Assembly: GCF_000230835.1 (NCBI RefSeq)
Contig: NZ_CM001240.1
Coordinates: 155,001 to 219,000, forward strand
DNA length: 64,000 bases
Source of the DNA: Clostridium sp. DL-VIII
GTDB lineage: Bacteria > Bacillota > Clostridia > Clostridiales > Clostridiaceae
Direction of reading: 5' to 3'
Of the stretch, positions 9,384-19,305 are shown piece after piece. A model generated the notes under the pieces. The model ran no database searches and was not told where the DNA came from. It saw only the letters and a program-made list of their open reading frames with translations. Numbering within the stretch: position 1 is the first letter of the stretch; every line of letters starts with the position of its first letter. Position numbers and translations under genes: made by a program.

Positions 9384-11519
9384 ATGGTACCATATTTCAT
9401 GCTTATCTATAGCGTTATAGTAATTGCGCTTATAGCAATTATCTATTTGGTCAGGTTCACATTTTCTCAAGACAAAGGCACAAAACAAATGCAAGAAATA
9501 TCTACTTACATCAAAGAAGGTGCTATGGCATTCATTAAAAGACAGTACAAGACTATCGCTGTCTTATCCATTGTAGTTTTATTTTTAATTCTCTTATCTA
9601 ATTATTTTGGTAACGTCTCAAAGGGCTCTAGCTCTGCTGTATCAATATCTTTACATACTGGTATAGCGTTTATAACTGGGGCATTCTGCTCAGCTCTATC
9701 AGGCTATATTGGTATGTATATGGCTGTTAATTCAAACATAAGAGCTGCTGCTGGTGCAAAAAAAGGGCTAAATAATGCTCTTCAAATCGCATTAAAAGGT
9801 GGTGCGGTTACTGGACTAGCTGTTACCGCATTATCCTTATTAGGTGTTGCCACTCTCTTTCTTATTTATGGTGGTGCTTCTGGTAATGATGATCTTATAA
9901 AAGAAGCTCCTTCACTTCTAGTTGGATTTGGGTTTGGAGCATCTTTCGTTGCACTTTTTGCACAACTTGGTGGTGGTATATATACAAAAGCTGCTGATGT
10001 TGGCGCTGACCTTGTTGGAAAGGTTGAAGCTGGTATTCCAGAAGATGACCCTAGAAATCCTGCAGTTATTGCTGATCTTGTTGGTGATAATGTTGGTGAT
10101 TGTGCCGGCAGAGGTGCTGACCTTTTTGAATCTACAGCCGCTGAAAATGTTGGTGCTATGATTCTTGGTGTTGCACTATATCCTATCTTTGGCTGGAAAG
10201 GCATACTCTTTCCTCTAGTAGCACGTGCCTTAGGCATTATAGCTTCTATAATTGGTATCTTTGCTGTTAAGGTAAAGAATAATACTGATGACCCTATGAA
10301 AGCATTAAAGGGTGGGTTTGTTATAACTTCTATAATAAATTTGGTACTTCTATTTTTTGTAGTAAATAATATGTTAACAGGCAAACTTCCAACAGGTACT
10401 ACTGTAAATTCCATTTATCTTTATGGATGCGCCGTAGCTGGTATAGTTCTTAGTTATGCATTTGTAATGCTAACCGATTATTATACTTCAATAACTCATA
10501 AGCCTGTAAAAGAAATTGCTAATTCTTCTGAAACAGGAGCAGGAACTAACATAATAACTGGATTGTCAGTTGGTATGGAGTCAACTGCATTACCTGTAAT
10601 ATTTATATCTATCTGCATATATGTATCTTATAAGTTAAGCGAATTAGCACTACCTAATGTAGCAAATTCCGGGTTATACGGAACCGCAATAGCAACTATG
10701 GGAATGCTTTCTACCTGTACTTATATTCTTGCAATGGACACCTTTGGTCCAATAACTGATAATGCTGGTGGAATTACAGAAATGTCTGGTGCACCTGAAG
10801 AAATCAGGAATATAACTGATAGATTAGATGCTTGTGGAAATACTACAAAAGCATTAACTAAAGGATATGCTGTAGGATCAGCTGCTTTAGCAACCTTCTT
10901 ACTATTCTCTGCATACTTAGATGAAGTAAAGAAAATACTTGGTAAACCTTTAGATTCTTGGTTTTCAGTTGATATCGGAAAGCCTGAGGTATTTATAGGT
11001 GGTTTCATAGGAGCTATGATAGTATACCTATTTAGTTCTACTGCAATAAGTGCTGTTAGCAGAGCTGCTCAATATGTAATACTTGAGGTTAGAAGACAGT
11101 TTAAAGAAATTTCAGGCATAATGGAAGGAACAGCAAAGCCTGATTATGCTCGTTGTGTTGATATTGTTACAAAGGGTGCTTTAAAAGAAATGGTACTCCC
11201 AGGAATAATAGTTGTTTGTGCTCCTGTAATCGTTGGAATTCTTTTAGGTAAAGAATCTGCAGCCGGTTTCTTAATGATAACAACCATTGCCGGTGTCATT
11301 ATGGCACTCTTCTTAAATAACGGCGGTGGAGCCTGGGATAATGCTAAAAAACTTATAGAGCTTGGAGAACATGGCGGCAAAAATTCCGAAGCACATAAAG
11401 CTAGTGTTGTTGGTGATACCGTTGGCGATCCATTTAAAGACACTGCTGGGCCATCACTTCATGTTCTTATAAAACTTGTAAGTACTTTAACATTAGTATT
11501 TGTAGCGTTGTTTAGTTAG
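9384..11519 (+). CDS. hppA: K+-independent membrane-bound proton-pumping pyrophosphatase
   Basis: A 711-residue integral membrane enzyme coupling pyrophosphate hydrolysis to ion export. The substrate site is visible as KAADVGADLVGKVEAGIPED (about 194-213) and NVGDCAGRGADLFES, with a second acidic cluster near the C-terminus (VVGDTVGDPFKDTAGPSLH). The segment GNTTKALTKG carries Lys at the position that is Ala in K+-dependent enzymes and Thr three residues later, the pattern of the K+-independent class. These are normally H+ pumps; this is known for the family and inferred here. Good ribosome site (AGGGG) before the ATG. Confidence 0.93.
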   Translation: MVPYFMLIYSVIVIALIAIIYLVRFTFSQDKGTKQMQEISTYIKEGAMAFIKRQYKTIAVLSIVVLFLILLSNYFGNVSKGSSSAVSISLHTGIAFITGAFCSALSGYIGMYMAVNSNIRAAAGAKKGLNNALQIALKGGAVTGLAVTALSLLGVATLFLIYGGASGNDDLIKEAPSLLVGFGFGASFVALFAQLGGGIYTKAADVGADLVGKVEAGIPEDDPRNPAVIADLVGDNVGDCAGRGADLFESTAAENVGAMILGVALYPIFGWKGILFPLVARALGIIASIIGIFAVKVKNNTDDPMKALKGGFVITSIINLVLLFFVVNNMLTGKLPTGTTVNSIYLYGCAVAGIVLSYAFVMLTDYYTSITHKPVKEIANSSETGAGTNIITGLSVGMESTALPVIFISICIYVSYKLSELALPNVANSGLYGTAIATMGMLSTCTYILAMDTFGPITDNAGGITEMSGAPEEIRNITDRLDACGNTTKALTKGYAVGSAALATFLLFSAYLDEVKKILGKPLDSWFSVDIGKPEVFIGGFIGAMIVYLFSSTAISAVSRAAQYVILEVRRQFKEISGIMEGTAKPDYARCVDIVTKGALKEMVLPGIIVVCAPVIVGILLGKESAAGFLMITTIAGVIMALFLNNGGGAWDNAKKLIELGEHGGKNSEAHKASVVGDTVGDPFKDTAGPSLHVLIKLVSTLTLVFVALFS

Positions 11520-11660
11520 AAACATTTACTTGTAGAATATCCCTAAGGCTATTGCCATAAAAGTAAAACTTCAGTAATATATCATACTGCTTTTTGCTCA
11601 GCAAACGATATTATTGACTGTAAATTACTTGATGCAATATTCCTCAGGGATATTTTTAGT
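11520..11660. other. Intergenic region after hppA
   Basis: Convergent gap of 141 bases. AATATCCCTaag near 11537 and CAGGGATATT near 11645 are complementary but about 100 bases apart, with only weak local hairpins between them, so I do not call a terminator with confidence. Confidence 0.3.
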
Positions 11661-13097
11661 TTATTTTTCATTTTCAAGTATCTTTTTTGCCTTATATGTT
11701 ACAACATTCCAATCTTGCCACTTTTCCCTTTCCTTTAATCTATTTTCATATCTTTTTAGTAAGAGCGTAGTCTTTTTATCTCCAGTTCTTGATACCTTCA
11801 TAAGCGGTTCCAGGGCTGAATTGCTCAATTCCTTAAATGCATCTATTGTGTCCACTTTTCCTGTTATATACAAATCAGCATCATATTTTGCTATTCTATA
11901 ATCAACATTTATGTAATTTAAACCTAAAAACATAATTGTAAAAGCGATAAATACATTCCTTATAAGCTTGAACTTGTTATTATATTCTTTTATTCCGATT
12001 AATAATAGAATTATAAAACCAAGAATCAAAATCCAGGCAATATAAACACGCATGAGCGTAATTCCATAAGCATTAATATATAGTAGCATTTTAGAAAGCG
12101 CTGAAATCACCAAAAATAAAGTAAATGCTATCAAATAATAAATAAATCCTTTAATTATAATTCTTTTCTTCTTACTATCATTTACTTTAGTAAATAAATC
12201 TAATACTATTATAAAAAATAAATTTATATTTACTAACGGAACACATTCAAAAAATCCTTGTCTTGCATATTCTGAAAAAGTATATTCTGCTGGTAATATA
12301 CCCATAAAGGATGATATAAGATAAGTAAATTTTGCTAAACAATACATAACATAAATAGTGCATAAGAAACTTGTAGCTGTAATAACTATAGTAAAGTCAA
12401 ATTTTATTTTTATCTGTTTATTCTCCTCATTACAATTTTCCTTCTCTTTATTTTTAACTCCATAAAAATATCCGCATAAAGGGAAATATATAATTGTAAA
12501 TACAGCTATTCTTTTTATTATAGCGGAAAAATTAAAACTTACATTATCATTTATTAAATCTATTACGTTTTTAAAAGCTATATCAGATCGCATTAATAAT
12601 ATAGTAGCTATAAACACTATTGGTAAACCCACGAGAAGTCCTATTAAGATTTTCCAAAATATATTAAAGAACTTTCTGTATTTATCCTTTCCATCATCTC
12701 GTATTAGTCTAATAGGCGCTAAAATATTTTTTATTGGTTTTATTATACCTATTGGAACCACCTGCATAATCCACTCAAGAGATAGAAACTCGAATTTATT
12801 AACTTTAAATTGCTCACTTGTATCTAGAACAATTAATCCATATAAAAATATCACGTTTAAAAATTTTAAAAGCATATTATCAAAAAATACAAAACATAGA
12901 GATATCATGATTATAGGTATAAGTAATAATACATTTCTCTTTATTCTTATTGTCTTATTTTGAGATAATATTAAAACGTAATATATAATTACTGATATAG
13001 GCACAGCTATTCCCCACCCGCCAAAAATCAAAAGTTCCATAAATAAAATACTTGCAGAAGCTATCCAAAATAGCGCTTTTTGATCTAATTCTTTCAT
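11661..13097 (-). CDS. DUF4173/DUF4153-type multi-pass membrane protein
   Basis: A 478-residue protein with about 10-12 predicted membrane helices, an ILAPIRLIRDDGKDKYRKF cytoplasmic loop and a short soluble C-terminus rich in Lys/Arg. This layout fits the DUF4173/DUF4153 family of unknown function in Firmicutes. Such genes often sit behind a small XRE regulator; here a truncated copy of one lies just upstream. Family assignment is from recognition of overall pattern, not a search. Confidence 0.65.
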   Translation of the reverse strand: MKELDQKALFWIASASILFMELLIFGGWGIAVPISVIIYYVLILSQNKTIRIKRNVLLLIPIIMISLCFVFFDNMLLKFLNVIFLYGLIVLDTSEQFKVNKFEFLSLEWIMQVVPIGIIKPIKNILAPIRLIRDDGKDKYRKFFNIFWKILIGLLVGLPIVFIATILLMRSDIAFKNVIDLINDNVSFNFSAIIKRIAVFTIIYFPLCGYFYGVKNKEKENCNEENKQIKIKFDFTIVITATSFLCTIYVMYCLAKFTYLISSFMGILPAEYTFSEYARQGFFECVPLVNINLFFIIVLDLFTKVNDSKKKRIIIKGFIYYLIAFTLFLVISALSKMLLYINAYGITLMRVYIAWILILGFIILLLIGIKEYNNKFKLIRNVFIAFTIMFLGLNYINVDYRIAKYDADLYITGKVDTIDAFKELSNSALEPLMKVSRTGDKKTTLLLKRYENRLKEREKWQDWNVVTYKAKKILENEK

Positions 13098-13179
13098 AAT
13101 AATTTCTCCCTCCTAACCTCATTTAAGCATTTCTGCTATTAACTACCTAAAAAATTTTTCAAAAATTAAATTTTAATAT

Positions 13180-13272
13180 TTAACTTTCTTTTACATCTTC
13201 AAGCAAATCTCCAGGCTGACACTCTAACTCCTCACAAATTGCATCCAATGTTGAAAATCTTATGGCTTTTCC
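13180..13272 (-). pseudogene. Truncated XRE-family (YozG-like) regulator, 3' end only
   Basis: The minus strand encodes G-K-A-I-R-F-S-T-L-D-A-I-C-E-E-L-E-C-Q-P-G-D-L-L-E followed by six residues and a stop: the exact C-terminal half of small Cro/CI regulators of the YozG type (KAIRFSTLxAIC..LxCQPGDLLEY). The frame is closed by TAA immediately upstream and no start exists, so the helix-turn-helix half is deleted. It sits just upstream of the DUF4173-like gene, the partner such regulators usually accompany. Confidence 0.75.
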
Positions 13273-13511
13273 TTATTATATTATTATATTTCTTGTATTT
13301 CAATAGTTTTTTATCGAAAAACAATATATGTTTATTGATACTTTAAAGCTAAGCTATGCATTTGGTTAATTGAAAGCTGTGCACTTCACACTATTTAACT
13401 ACAATTAAAATAATCCACTTTCAAACAAATTCTCTATGTTTAAAAGTGGATTTTAAAAACATTATATTTATATTTTAAAACTGTATATTTTACTTCCTAA
13501 ACTGTAAATTG

Positions 13512-15491
13512 TTAATTATGCACTACAAACTTCTTAACGTATGCCTTTAGCTCATCTGCCATAACATTCAACTTTTCAATTTCATTTAAAATATTTTCAC
13601 TATAAGTTGCCTGTTCCTCTGTAGAAGCTGTTACTTCCTCTGTACTAGCAGAAGTTTCTTCAGATACAGCTAAAATTCTTTCCATATCCTGTTGTATATT
13701 CTCTCCAGCACCCTTTACTCCATCTGTAGAATTTGAAATTCCTTCTATTTCTCTTGCAATTAAGTTTACATTACTTAAGATATCATTAAAAACTCTAGAT
13801 GTATTTTTTACTGATTCATTTTGCTCACTTATTGCATCTGTAGCATTTTTTGCACTATCTACCGCAACACTGGTAGTAGTTTTAATATCCTGTATAATTC
13901 CTTGAATCTTTCCAATAGAAGTTTGAGATTCTTCTGCAAGTTTTCTAACTTCATCCGCAACAACTGCAAAGCCTTTTCCCTGCTCCCCTGCTCTTGCTGC
14001 CTCAATAGCTGCGTTTAAAGCTAATAAATTAGTTTGTTCTGCTATATCTTCAATTACCTCCACAATTTGTCCTATTTGCACAGTCCTATCATTTAAAGTA
14101 AATATAACTTTAGATACCTGATTAACTGCATTAGTGCTCTCTTCCATCTTTATATTCTGGGCATTCACGATCTCTACACCAGCTTTAACCAATTCTTCTG
14201 CTTCTACTGATGACCCAAGTGAATTATTACTATTAACTGCAATTTCCTCTATAGCTCCAACAATACTGTTAATTGATCCAAGTGTTCTTTCAACGCTTTT
14301 AGCCTGCTCATCACTTCCTAGAGCTAATTGACTGGTGGCCTCTGCAATTTGGCTGGATACAATTTCAGCCTGTTTAGCTGAATTTAACACTTCCTCAGAA
14401 GACGTTGTTACATTATCAGCCGCCACAGAAATTTGCTGAACTAAATTTTTTAAACTTTCCCTCATATCTATAAATGATTCTGATAATTCTCCTATTTCTC
14501 CACCAGTATTTACATTAAAGTTATAAGCTAAATTACCTTGAGCTAATTGCTTTGCAGCTTCCTTTAAAATCAATAAAGGTTTTATCATACTTTTAGATAA
14601 AATTACCCCAATCACAATAACAATGGCTAAAATAACCACCCCAATTATAATCATTTTTATTCTTATACTATTAATAGATGCAAAGGCTTCATCCCTACTT
14701 TGCCTAACTACAACTGCCCAGCCTGTAGTTGCCACCTTTGTATAGCTTCCAAACACTTTTTCCCCTTGATATTCATACTCCTCTGCTCCAGATTCTCCTG
14801 TTAAAGCTTTCTTAACAATATCCACATTTGAAACATTAGTTCTTTCTTCAACCATTTTTCCATCGGGATGAGCTAAAATTTGCCCCTGAGTGTCTGTTAT
14901 AAATGCATATCCCGTTTTTCCAAGAATAACTTTATTTCTCATCTCTTCTAGTGAATTTAAATCTAAGGTTGCTCCTAAGATCCCTTCAAATTGCTTCTCA
15001 GCATTAAAAATCGGAACTGCAATAACCACTGCCGGCTTTCCTGTAGTTTTAGAAATTATTATATCACTAATTATAGTCTTTTTCTCAGAAGCTACAGCTT
15101 TAAAATAATCTCGATCTGTCATATCATCAAATTGATTTTTTCCATCTGATCTAGCCACTTGTAATCCTGCAGCATCTGTTACATATACGAGTGCAAAATC
15201 TGAATACTTTTTATTAATTTCTTCTAAAAGTGCCCTTTGATTTTCTGGGTTATATGATCTCAAATCATTTGTGCATGCCAATCCCTCTAATACTGAAACA
15301 TGTTCAGATAAAAACGCATCTACCTTTTGGCTTAGGCTTGTTGATAGTTCTTTAGTGGTGTAGGTAAGATTATCATTAACTGTAGCAACTTGTGAGTTGG
15401 TTGATACAACTCCAATTATTAATACTGATAATATAATCAGTGATGCAAGTAATGAAATTATTCTTGTCCCTAATCTTAGATTTTTAAACAT
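13512..15491 (-). CDS. Methyl-accepting chemotaxis protein with extracellular Cache sensor
   Basis: About 659 residues. TM1 lies at roughly 10-32, then an extracellular dCache-type sensor (about 40-275, with [13 protein letters not shown] and DRDYFKAV), TM2 at about 278-305, HAMP, and a signalling domain whose hairpin tip is [26 protein letters not shown] start at the ATG at 15491 because AGGAGA lies just upstream; the ATG at 15509 has no site. Ligand unknown, though Cache domains commonly bind amino or carboxylic acids. Monocistronic. Confidence 0.92.
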   Translation of the reverse strand: MFKNLRLGTRIISLLASLIILSVLIIGVVSTNSQVATVNDNLTYTTKELSTSLSQKVDAFLSEHVSVLEGLACTNDLRSYNPENQRALLEEINKKYSDFALVYVTDAAGLQVARSDGKNQFDDMTDRDYFKAVASEKKTIISDIIISKTTGKPAVVIAVPIFNAEKQFEGILGATLDLNSLEEMRNKVILGKTGYAFITDTQGQILAHPDGKMVEERTNVSNVDIVKKALTGESGAEEYEYQGEKVFGSYTKVATTGWAVVVRQSRDEAFASINSIRIKMIIIGVVILAIVIVIGVILSKSMIKPLLILKEAAKQLAQGNLAYNFNVNTGGEIGELSESFIDMRESLKNLVQQISVAADNVTTSSEEVLNSAKQAEIVSSQIAEATSQLALGSDEQAKSVERTLGSINSIVGAIEEIAVNSNNSLGSSVEAEELVKAGVEIVNAQNIKMEESTNAVNQVSKVIFTLNDRTVQIGQIVEVIEDIAEQTNLLALNAAIEAARAGEQGKGFAVVADEVRKLAEESQTSIGKIQGIIQDIKTTTSVAVDSAKNATDAISEQNESVKNTSRVFNDILSNVNLIAREIEGISNSTDGVKGAGENIQQDMERILAVSEETSASTEEVTASTEEQATYSENILNEIEKLNVMADELKAYVKKFVVHN

Positions 15492-15884
15492 AATCTTTCT
15501 CCTTTGCATTTTACTTTGTTTTAGTCTACGTGCAGCAAGTTTACTGTACAGTTAATTCAAGCTAATTCACGCAATTGAATAATTTGACCTACTTACATTT
15601 GTTAATATTTGTCTAGATTCACGTTTATTTTCTTATTGCTTATTTAATTCTATTTTATTGTGTCTTATATTTTAACTTATCTTTTAAATGAATATAGAAA
15701 ATATAACGATTATAATGTAAATTTATGAAAATATTTGTATTATTATTACTATCGTATTTCATTGTTAAAAGCTTAACACTTCCTAAAAATTTTATGCCTT
15801 CTTTGCACTTTCAAATAAAACTAATACTTTCTCGAATCCCTAATAGTATTGTATAATTATATTATTTAAAGGGGGCTGAAATAA
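15492..15884. other. Divergent AT-rich promoter region
   Basis: Gap of about 390 bases between the chemoreceptor (minus) and the CGGC gene (plus). I see only AT-rich promoter-like sequence and the ribosome site AAAGGGGG before 15885. No hairpin of note and no small ORF with a good start. Confidence 0.4.
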
Positions 15885-16298
15885 ATGAATATAAAATATG
15901 TAGTTATTATTCAATGTGACATTACACATAACCGTTGCAGTGGCTTTGCCTGCACAAATGCTTTTTATAATAGAGATGATGTTTTTAAAAAGTATGATGC
16001 TTCTACCAGATACATATCTTTTACCTGTGGTGGCTGCTGTGGCAAGAGTGTTGCTGCAAAATTAGAACATCTTTCTAAGAAATTAAGAAGTAAGAATAAC
16101 ATAGAAAAGGATGAGGTTGCAGTACATTTATCATCCTGCATTACAACAGATAATTATCATACTGACAGATGTCCTCATATTGATTACATTAAATCTATTA
16201 TCGCAAAAAAAGGTTATAAAAATATTATAGATGGCTCTTATATAAGTAAAAACGCTGAAAAGAAAAGAGCAGAGGGCATTTATATATCTTACAATTAA
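15885..16298 (+). CDS. CGGC-domain protein (predicted metal-binding)
   Basis: A 137-residue protein. The family signature CGGCCGKSVAAKLEHL lies at about residues 47-62, with further conserved cysteines near the N-terminus (CDITHNRCSGFAC), at SSCIT and at DRCPHID. The cysteine spacing suggests metal or Fe-S binding, as predicted for this family; no activity is established. Full length, single gene, followed by a strong terminator. Confidence 0.85.
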   Translation: MNIKYVVIIQCDITHNRCSGFACTNAFYNRDDVFKKYDASTRYISFTCGGCCGKSVAAKLEHLSKKLRSKNNIEKDEVAVHLSSCITTDNYHTDRCPHIDYIKSIIAKKGYKNIIDGSYISKNAEKKRAEGIYISYN

Positions 16299-16382
16299 AT
16301 CAAAAATAAATCCTTATCTGATCAAATTCTCTATAGAGAAACTGCAAGCTATATAAACGCTGCAGAATTTCACAAAATTAAA

Positions 16383-16403
16383 GGCAGGAGTTTATCTCCT
16401 GCC
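16383..16403. terminator. Bidirectional terminator
   Basis: GGCAGGAG / CTCCTGCC form a perfect 8-bp GC-rich stem with a 5-base loop between the convergent CGGC and DUF4474-like genes. Confidence 0.85.
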
Positions 16404-16417
16404 AAAATAACATCACT

Positions 16418-17305
16418 CTACGTGAGTTCTGGATTCTTCATGTTCCTAAAATGTGTTCTTAATGTTGCCTTATCTATTATTTCTGCATAAATATCAGGTG
16501 CCTGCTTTTTAATTCCATTTATCTTATCTGCCAAGTTATCATATACATTAGCAATATCATTATATCTATCACATAATATTTTATTCTTTTTTTGTATAAT
16601 CTTATCAGTTTCTTCTATTCTTGTAATTGGCTGTGGAGTATGAGGTTTATCAAAGGTTATCCCTAGAGTATTTCCATTTATAACATATTCACTTTCTGAA
16701 TACCCTGCATCTATTAATCCTGATATAAATGCATCACGCATAACACTGTTTTTAAAAGTAATATTTACATTCATCGTTAACTCTGAAGGTTCTGAATACT
16801 CTCCAAGCTTAAAGCCTGCTAACCACCAGTGTCTTTCATCTCTTGAAAAAAGTATTTTACCATTCTTTTTTAAAGTAAAAGACATTGTTAGTCTTTCTGC
16901 ATCGCTTGCACAATTATAAAACATATATTTATATACTTCTGGAATATTTAAAAGTGGTTTATCTACTGTATATACTCCAATTTCACAGCCAGTATTTAAA
17001 TCATATTGGCCTTTCCATAATTCAATTAACCATATTTTATTATTATATTCAAAATAAATTGGCTCACAATCTACAATCATTCCAAATGGTGCCATTGCCT
17101 CATCATACAAACGGCTATAGCCCATATTTCTCTGCCATGGATTCATATTACAAACGAATATATCCTGCTCCGCATCATACTCATAACCAGCCATCTCTAT
17201 TCCTTTATCTATCGGATGAGGAGATGATATTATGCCTAGTACAAAATTATTCATATCTTTCATCATTCGAATTCCAGCAAGCATTGCTATCAGGCCTACA
17301 CACAT
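16418..17305 (-). CDS. DUF4474-like protein, membrane-anchored
   Basis: About 295 residues with a hydrophobic N-terminus (CVGLIAMLAGIRMM) suggesting a signal anchor. The core has the aromatic-rich segments NNKIWLIELWKGQYDLNTGCEIGVY and RHWWLAGFKLGEYSEPSELTM and a C-terminal helical, Lys-rich tail. I believe it belongs to the clostridial DUF4474 family, function unknown. The ATG at 17305 is preferred over GTG at 17311 because GAGGTGAG is spaced five bases before it. Monocistronic. Confidence 0.6.
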   Translation of the reverse strand: MCVGLIAMLAGIRMMKDMNNFVLGIISSPHPIDKGIEMAGYEYDAEQDIFVCNMNPWQRNMGYSRLYDEAMAPFGMIVDCEPIYFEYNNKIWLIELWKGQYDLNTGCEIGVYTVDKPLLNIPEVYKYMFYNCASDAERLTMSFTLKKNGKILFSRDERHWWLAGFKLGEYSEPSELTMNVNITFKNSVMRDAFISGLIDAGYSESEYVINGNTLGITFDKPHTPQPITRIEETDKIIQKKNKILCDRYNDIANVYDNLADKINGIKKQAPDIYAEIIDKATLRTHFRNMKNPELT

Positions 17306-17500
17306 AAACACTCACCTCAAATAAATTACTTTGATATATATTATTCTTATTGTGTGTATTATGTTAAAAGAAGACTGATTTTTTTTACTTTAAGCCTTTA
17401 AAAACTTGCTTGCGGTAATACTTTTTTACGTTACTTATTTTTTCTAAGCTATTATATTCAAACATATTGGAATTACTCAATAAAGATTATTGTGACAAAA

Positions 17501-17555
17501 AAATTGCAAATAATCTCCTCCTGCATAAAATGCCTTCAAAAATTATTTGCAATTT
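17501..17555. terminator. Stem-loop terminator of the monooxygenase operon
   Basis: AAATTGCAAATAAT / ATTATTTGCAATTT form a perfect 14-bp inverted repeat with a 27-base loop, 80 bases beyond the stop of the quinol monooxygenase gene. The rest of 17306-17636 is the AT-rich promoter region of the DUF4474-like gene. Confidence 0.6.
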
Positions 17556-17636
17556 AATTATATTGATAATAAGAAAACTCTCGTATATAAAATCTAAGCA
17601 ATAAACTAATTATTATTTTCATTGCTCCATTTATTT

Positions 17637-17924
17637 TTATACCACTTTGGAATATATATTTATTTCTCCCGACTTTGTCATGAATTCACTCATTAGCGGT
17701 ACTATTCTTTGAAAATGTTCAGATGACATATGTTTTTCTAAAACCTTTTTATCTTGCCATTCTTCTATCATAGTTAATATGGTTTTATCTTTTTCATCTT
17801 GATACATTTCATATTTTATGCAGCCCTCTTCTTTTACAGTTGTCGCCGCCAATTCTTTTGCTAATTCAATTACATTTTGAATTTTATCTTCTTTAACATA
17901 ATGTTTTGCTACTACTTTTATCAT
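17637..17924 (-). CDS. Antibiotic biosynthesis monooxygenase-type (YgiN-like) protein
   Basis: A 95-residue single ABM/dimeric alpha-beta barrel domain: IKVVAKHYVKEDKIQNVIELAKELAATTVKEEGCIKYEMYQD, with the typical EEWQDKKVLEKHMSSEHFQ half-motif. Family members oxidise quinols or protect against quinone stress, usually without a cofactor. Lies 26 bp after the nitroreductase gene in the same operon, under the MarR operator, consistent with quinone/electrophile detoxification (inference). Confidence 0.85.
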   Translation of the reverse strand: MIKVVAKHYVKEDKIQNVIELAKELAATTVKEEGCIKYEMYQDEKDKTILTMIEEWQDKKVLEKHMSSEHFQRIVPLMSEFMTKSGEINIYSKVV

Positions 17925-17950
17925 AATTGATCATCCTTCACTTAATTATA

Positions 17951-18460
17951 TTATTTCCAATTTTCATAATGAACTTTCTTATCATTAAATCTATCCTCAA
18001 ACGAATTACTTTGACTGCCATCAGGATATCCAACTATAATTAAAGCAAACGGTTTGATATGTTCAGGTAAACTAAAAAGATTCTTTATATACTTCATATT
18101 TTCTTCAGCTGTTGCTACTCCTAGCCAAACTGCTCCAAGATCCAAATAAGCTGCTTCTAACAATAAGTTTTCTACGGAAGCCCCCATATCTTGCTGCCAA
18201 GCTGAAGGAACCCTATAATTATCACTATTAGCTAAGGCAACTATGGCTAATGGAGCACTTCCGGCCATTTTCGAATATGGACTCATCCCTGACAATTTAT
18301 TTAAAGTATCTTTATTTTCAACAACAATGAATTCCCAAGGTTGTTGATTAGCTGCTGAAGGTGCTTGCATAGCAGCTCTTAATAATTTTTCTATTTTTTC
18401 CTTTTCAATCGGCTGATCTTTATATTTTCTAATACTTCTCCTATTAAAAATTGTTTCCAT
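17951..18460 (-). CDS. Nitroreductase family FMN oxidoreductase
   Basis: A 169-residue nitroreductase fold: N-terminal RRSIRKYKDQPIEKEKIEKLLRAAMQAPSAANQQPWEF is the FMN-binding signature and LGAVWLGVA plus IVGYPDG close the flavin site. Reduces nitro or quinone compounds with NAD(P)H. First gene of a two-gene operon with the ABM monooxygenase. A MarR-type palindrome sits 22 bases upstream of the start, identical in core to one upstream of the adjacent marR gene. Confidence 0.9.
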   Translation of the reverse strand: METIFNRRSIRKYKDQPIEKEKIEKLLRAAMQAPSAANQQPWEFIVVENKDTLNKLSGMSPYSKMAGSAPLAIVALANSDNYRVPSAWQQDMGASVENLLLEAAYLDLGAVWLGVATAEENMKYIKNLFSLPEHIKPFALIIVGYPDGSQSNSFEDRFNDKKVHYENWK

Positions 18461-18481
18461 TGGTAATACCTCCCTAATTTA

Positions 18482-18495
18482 GTTGTACATACAAC
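18482..18495. promoter_or_regulatory. MarR-type operator before the nitroreductase
   Basis: GTTGTACATACAAC is a 14-bp inverted repeat (6-bp perfect arms). Its inner 12 bases TTGTACATACAA recur at 19161-19172 upstream of the marR gene, so this is the likely binding site of that regulator. Confidence 0.75.
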
Positions 18496-18605
18496 AACAT
18501 TAATATTTTATATTCAATTTTTAGATTTTATGAAGATCTACTAATAATTTAATTCATAAACTCATAGCTATAACATCTTCATACCACCTAAAACTTAAAA
18601 ACAGA

Positions 18606-19037
18606 TTATTTTTTCTCCATCTTATCACATGCTGAATTTATTACTGTAATAAGCTTTTTGTACTCTTCTTCTCCAATAGCTTCTAAATATCTTGAATGAA
18701 GATTCCCCCATGCAATATTTATATCTGGTTGAAGGTCTTTTCCCTTAGCCGTTAAATATATAAAAGATTTCTTTCCTTCATTTTGCCTTCTTAAAAGGCC
18801 TTTATTTTCGAGCTTATCTATAAATCTAGTTATTGTTGATGGTGCAATGCAGAGAACTTCTCCTAATTCCTTTTGAGTTATTCCTTCTTTTTTGCCAACA
18901 ACACTAATTAAGTAAATATATGCTGGTGAAAGTCCTGTTATTCTAAATTCCTCATCTGCTATTTTCCCTATAACTCTAGCTAATTTATTAGATGAAAAAT
19001 ATAAGCAATCACACAATAATTCATTTATATCTAACAT
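18606..19037 (-). CDS. MarR-family transcriptional regulator
   Basis: A 143-residue winged-helix protein. The DNA-binding core is TQKELGEVLCIAPSTITRFIDKLENKGLLRRQNEGKKSFIYLT (about 55-97) with the wing at NEGKKSFIYL. Adjacent to and co-oriented with the nitroreductase/ABM operon. The shared TTGTACATACAA palindromes upstream of both transcription units indicate autoregulation plus control of the redox operon. The effector is unknown; a cysteine near the N-terminus (LLCDCLY) might make it redox-responsive, but that is speculation. Confidence 0.88.
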   Translation of the reverse strand: MLDINELLCDCLYFSSNKLARVIGKIADEEFRITGLSPAYIYLISVVGKKEGITQKELGEVLCIAPSTITRFIDKLENKGLLRRQNEGKKSFIYLTAKGKDLQPDINIAWGNLHSRYLEAIGEEEYKKLITVINSACDKMEKK

Positions 19038-19160
19038 TATTATATTTTCCTTTCAAATCGAATTTCTATACATATTATGTTTTATATGAGTATTATAACA
19101 TTAAATAAGTAAAATTCATGATTTTTTAGTCTATTAAAATCTAATCTAGCGAATTATTGT

Positions 19161-19172
19161 TTGTACATACAA
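19161..19172. promoter_or_regulatory. MarR-type operator upstream of marR gene
   Basis: TTGTACATACAA, identical to the core of the site at 18482-18495, about 125 bases upstream of the marR start and within the region divergent to the rrf2 gene. Confidence 0.7.
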
Positions 19173-19270
19173 CTATATATTACTTATTAAATTATGTCAA
19201 CAAATCCCTATGTTTCATTCCTTTACATGAAAATTATTGACAATCATAAAAAATTATACTATCATAAAAT

Positions 19271-19285
19271 ATACTAAGTCGGTAT
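19271..19285. promoter_or_regulatory. Putative Rrf2 operator at the rrf2 promoter
   Basis: ATAC-N7-GTAT (ATACTAAGTCGGTAT), 20 bases before the rrf2 start. The same ATAC-N7-GTAT architecture recurs at 19777-19791 before cooS. Confidence 0.5.
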
Positions 19286-19305
19286 ACTTTTAAGGAGTAA
19301 AATGT

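Noticed and set aside
9866..10414. Long minus-strand open frame inside hppA
   Set aside because: Pro/Ser-rich translation typical of the antisense of a membrane pyrophosphatase; no ribosome site.
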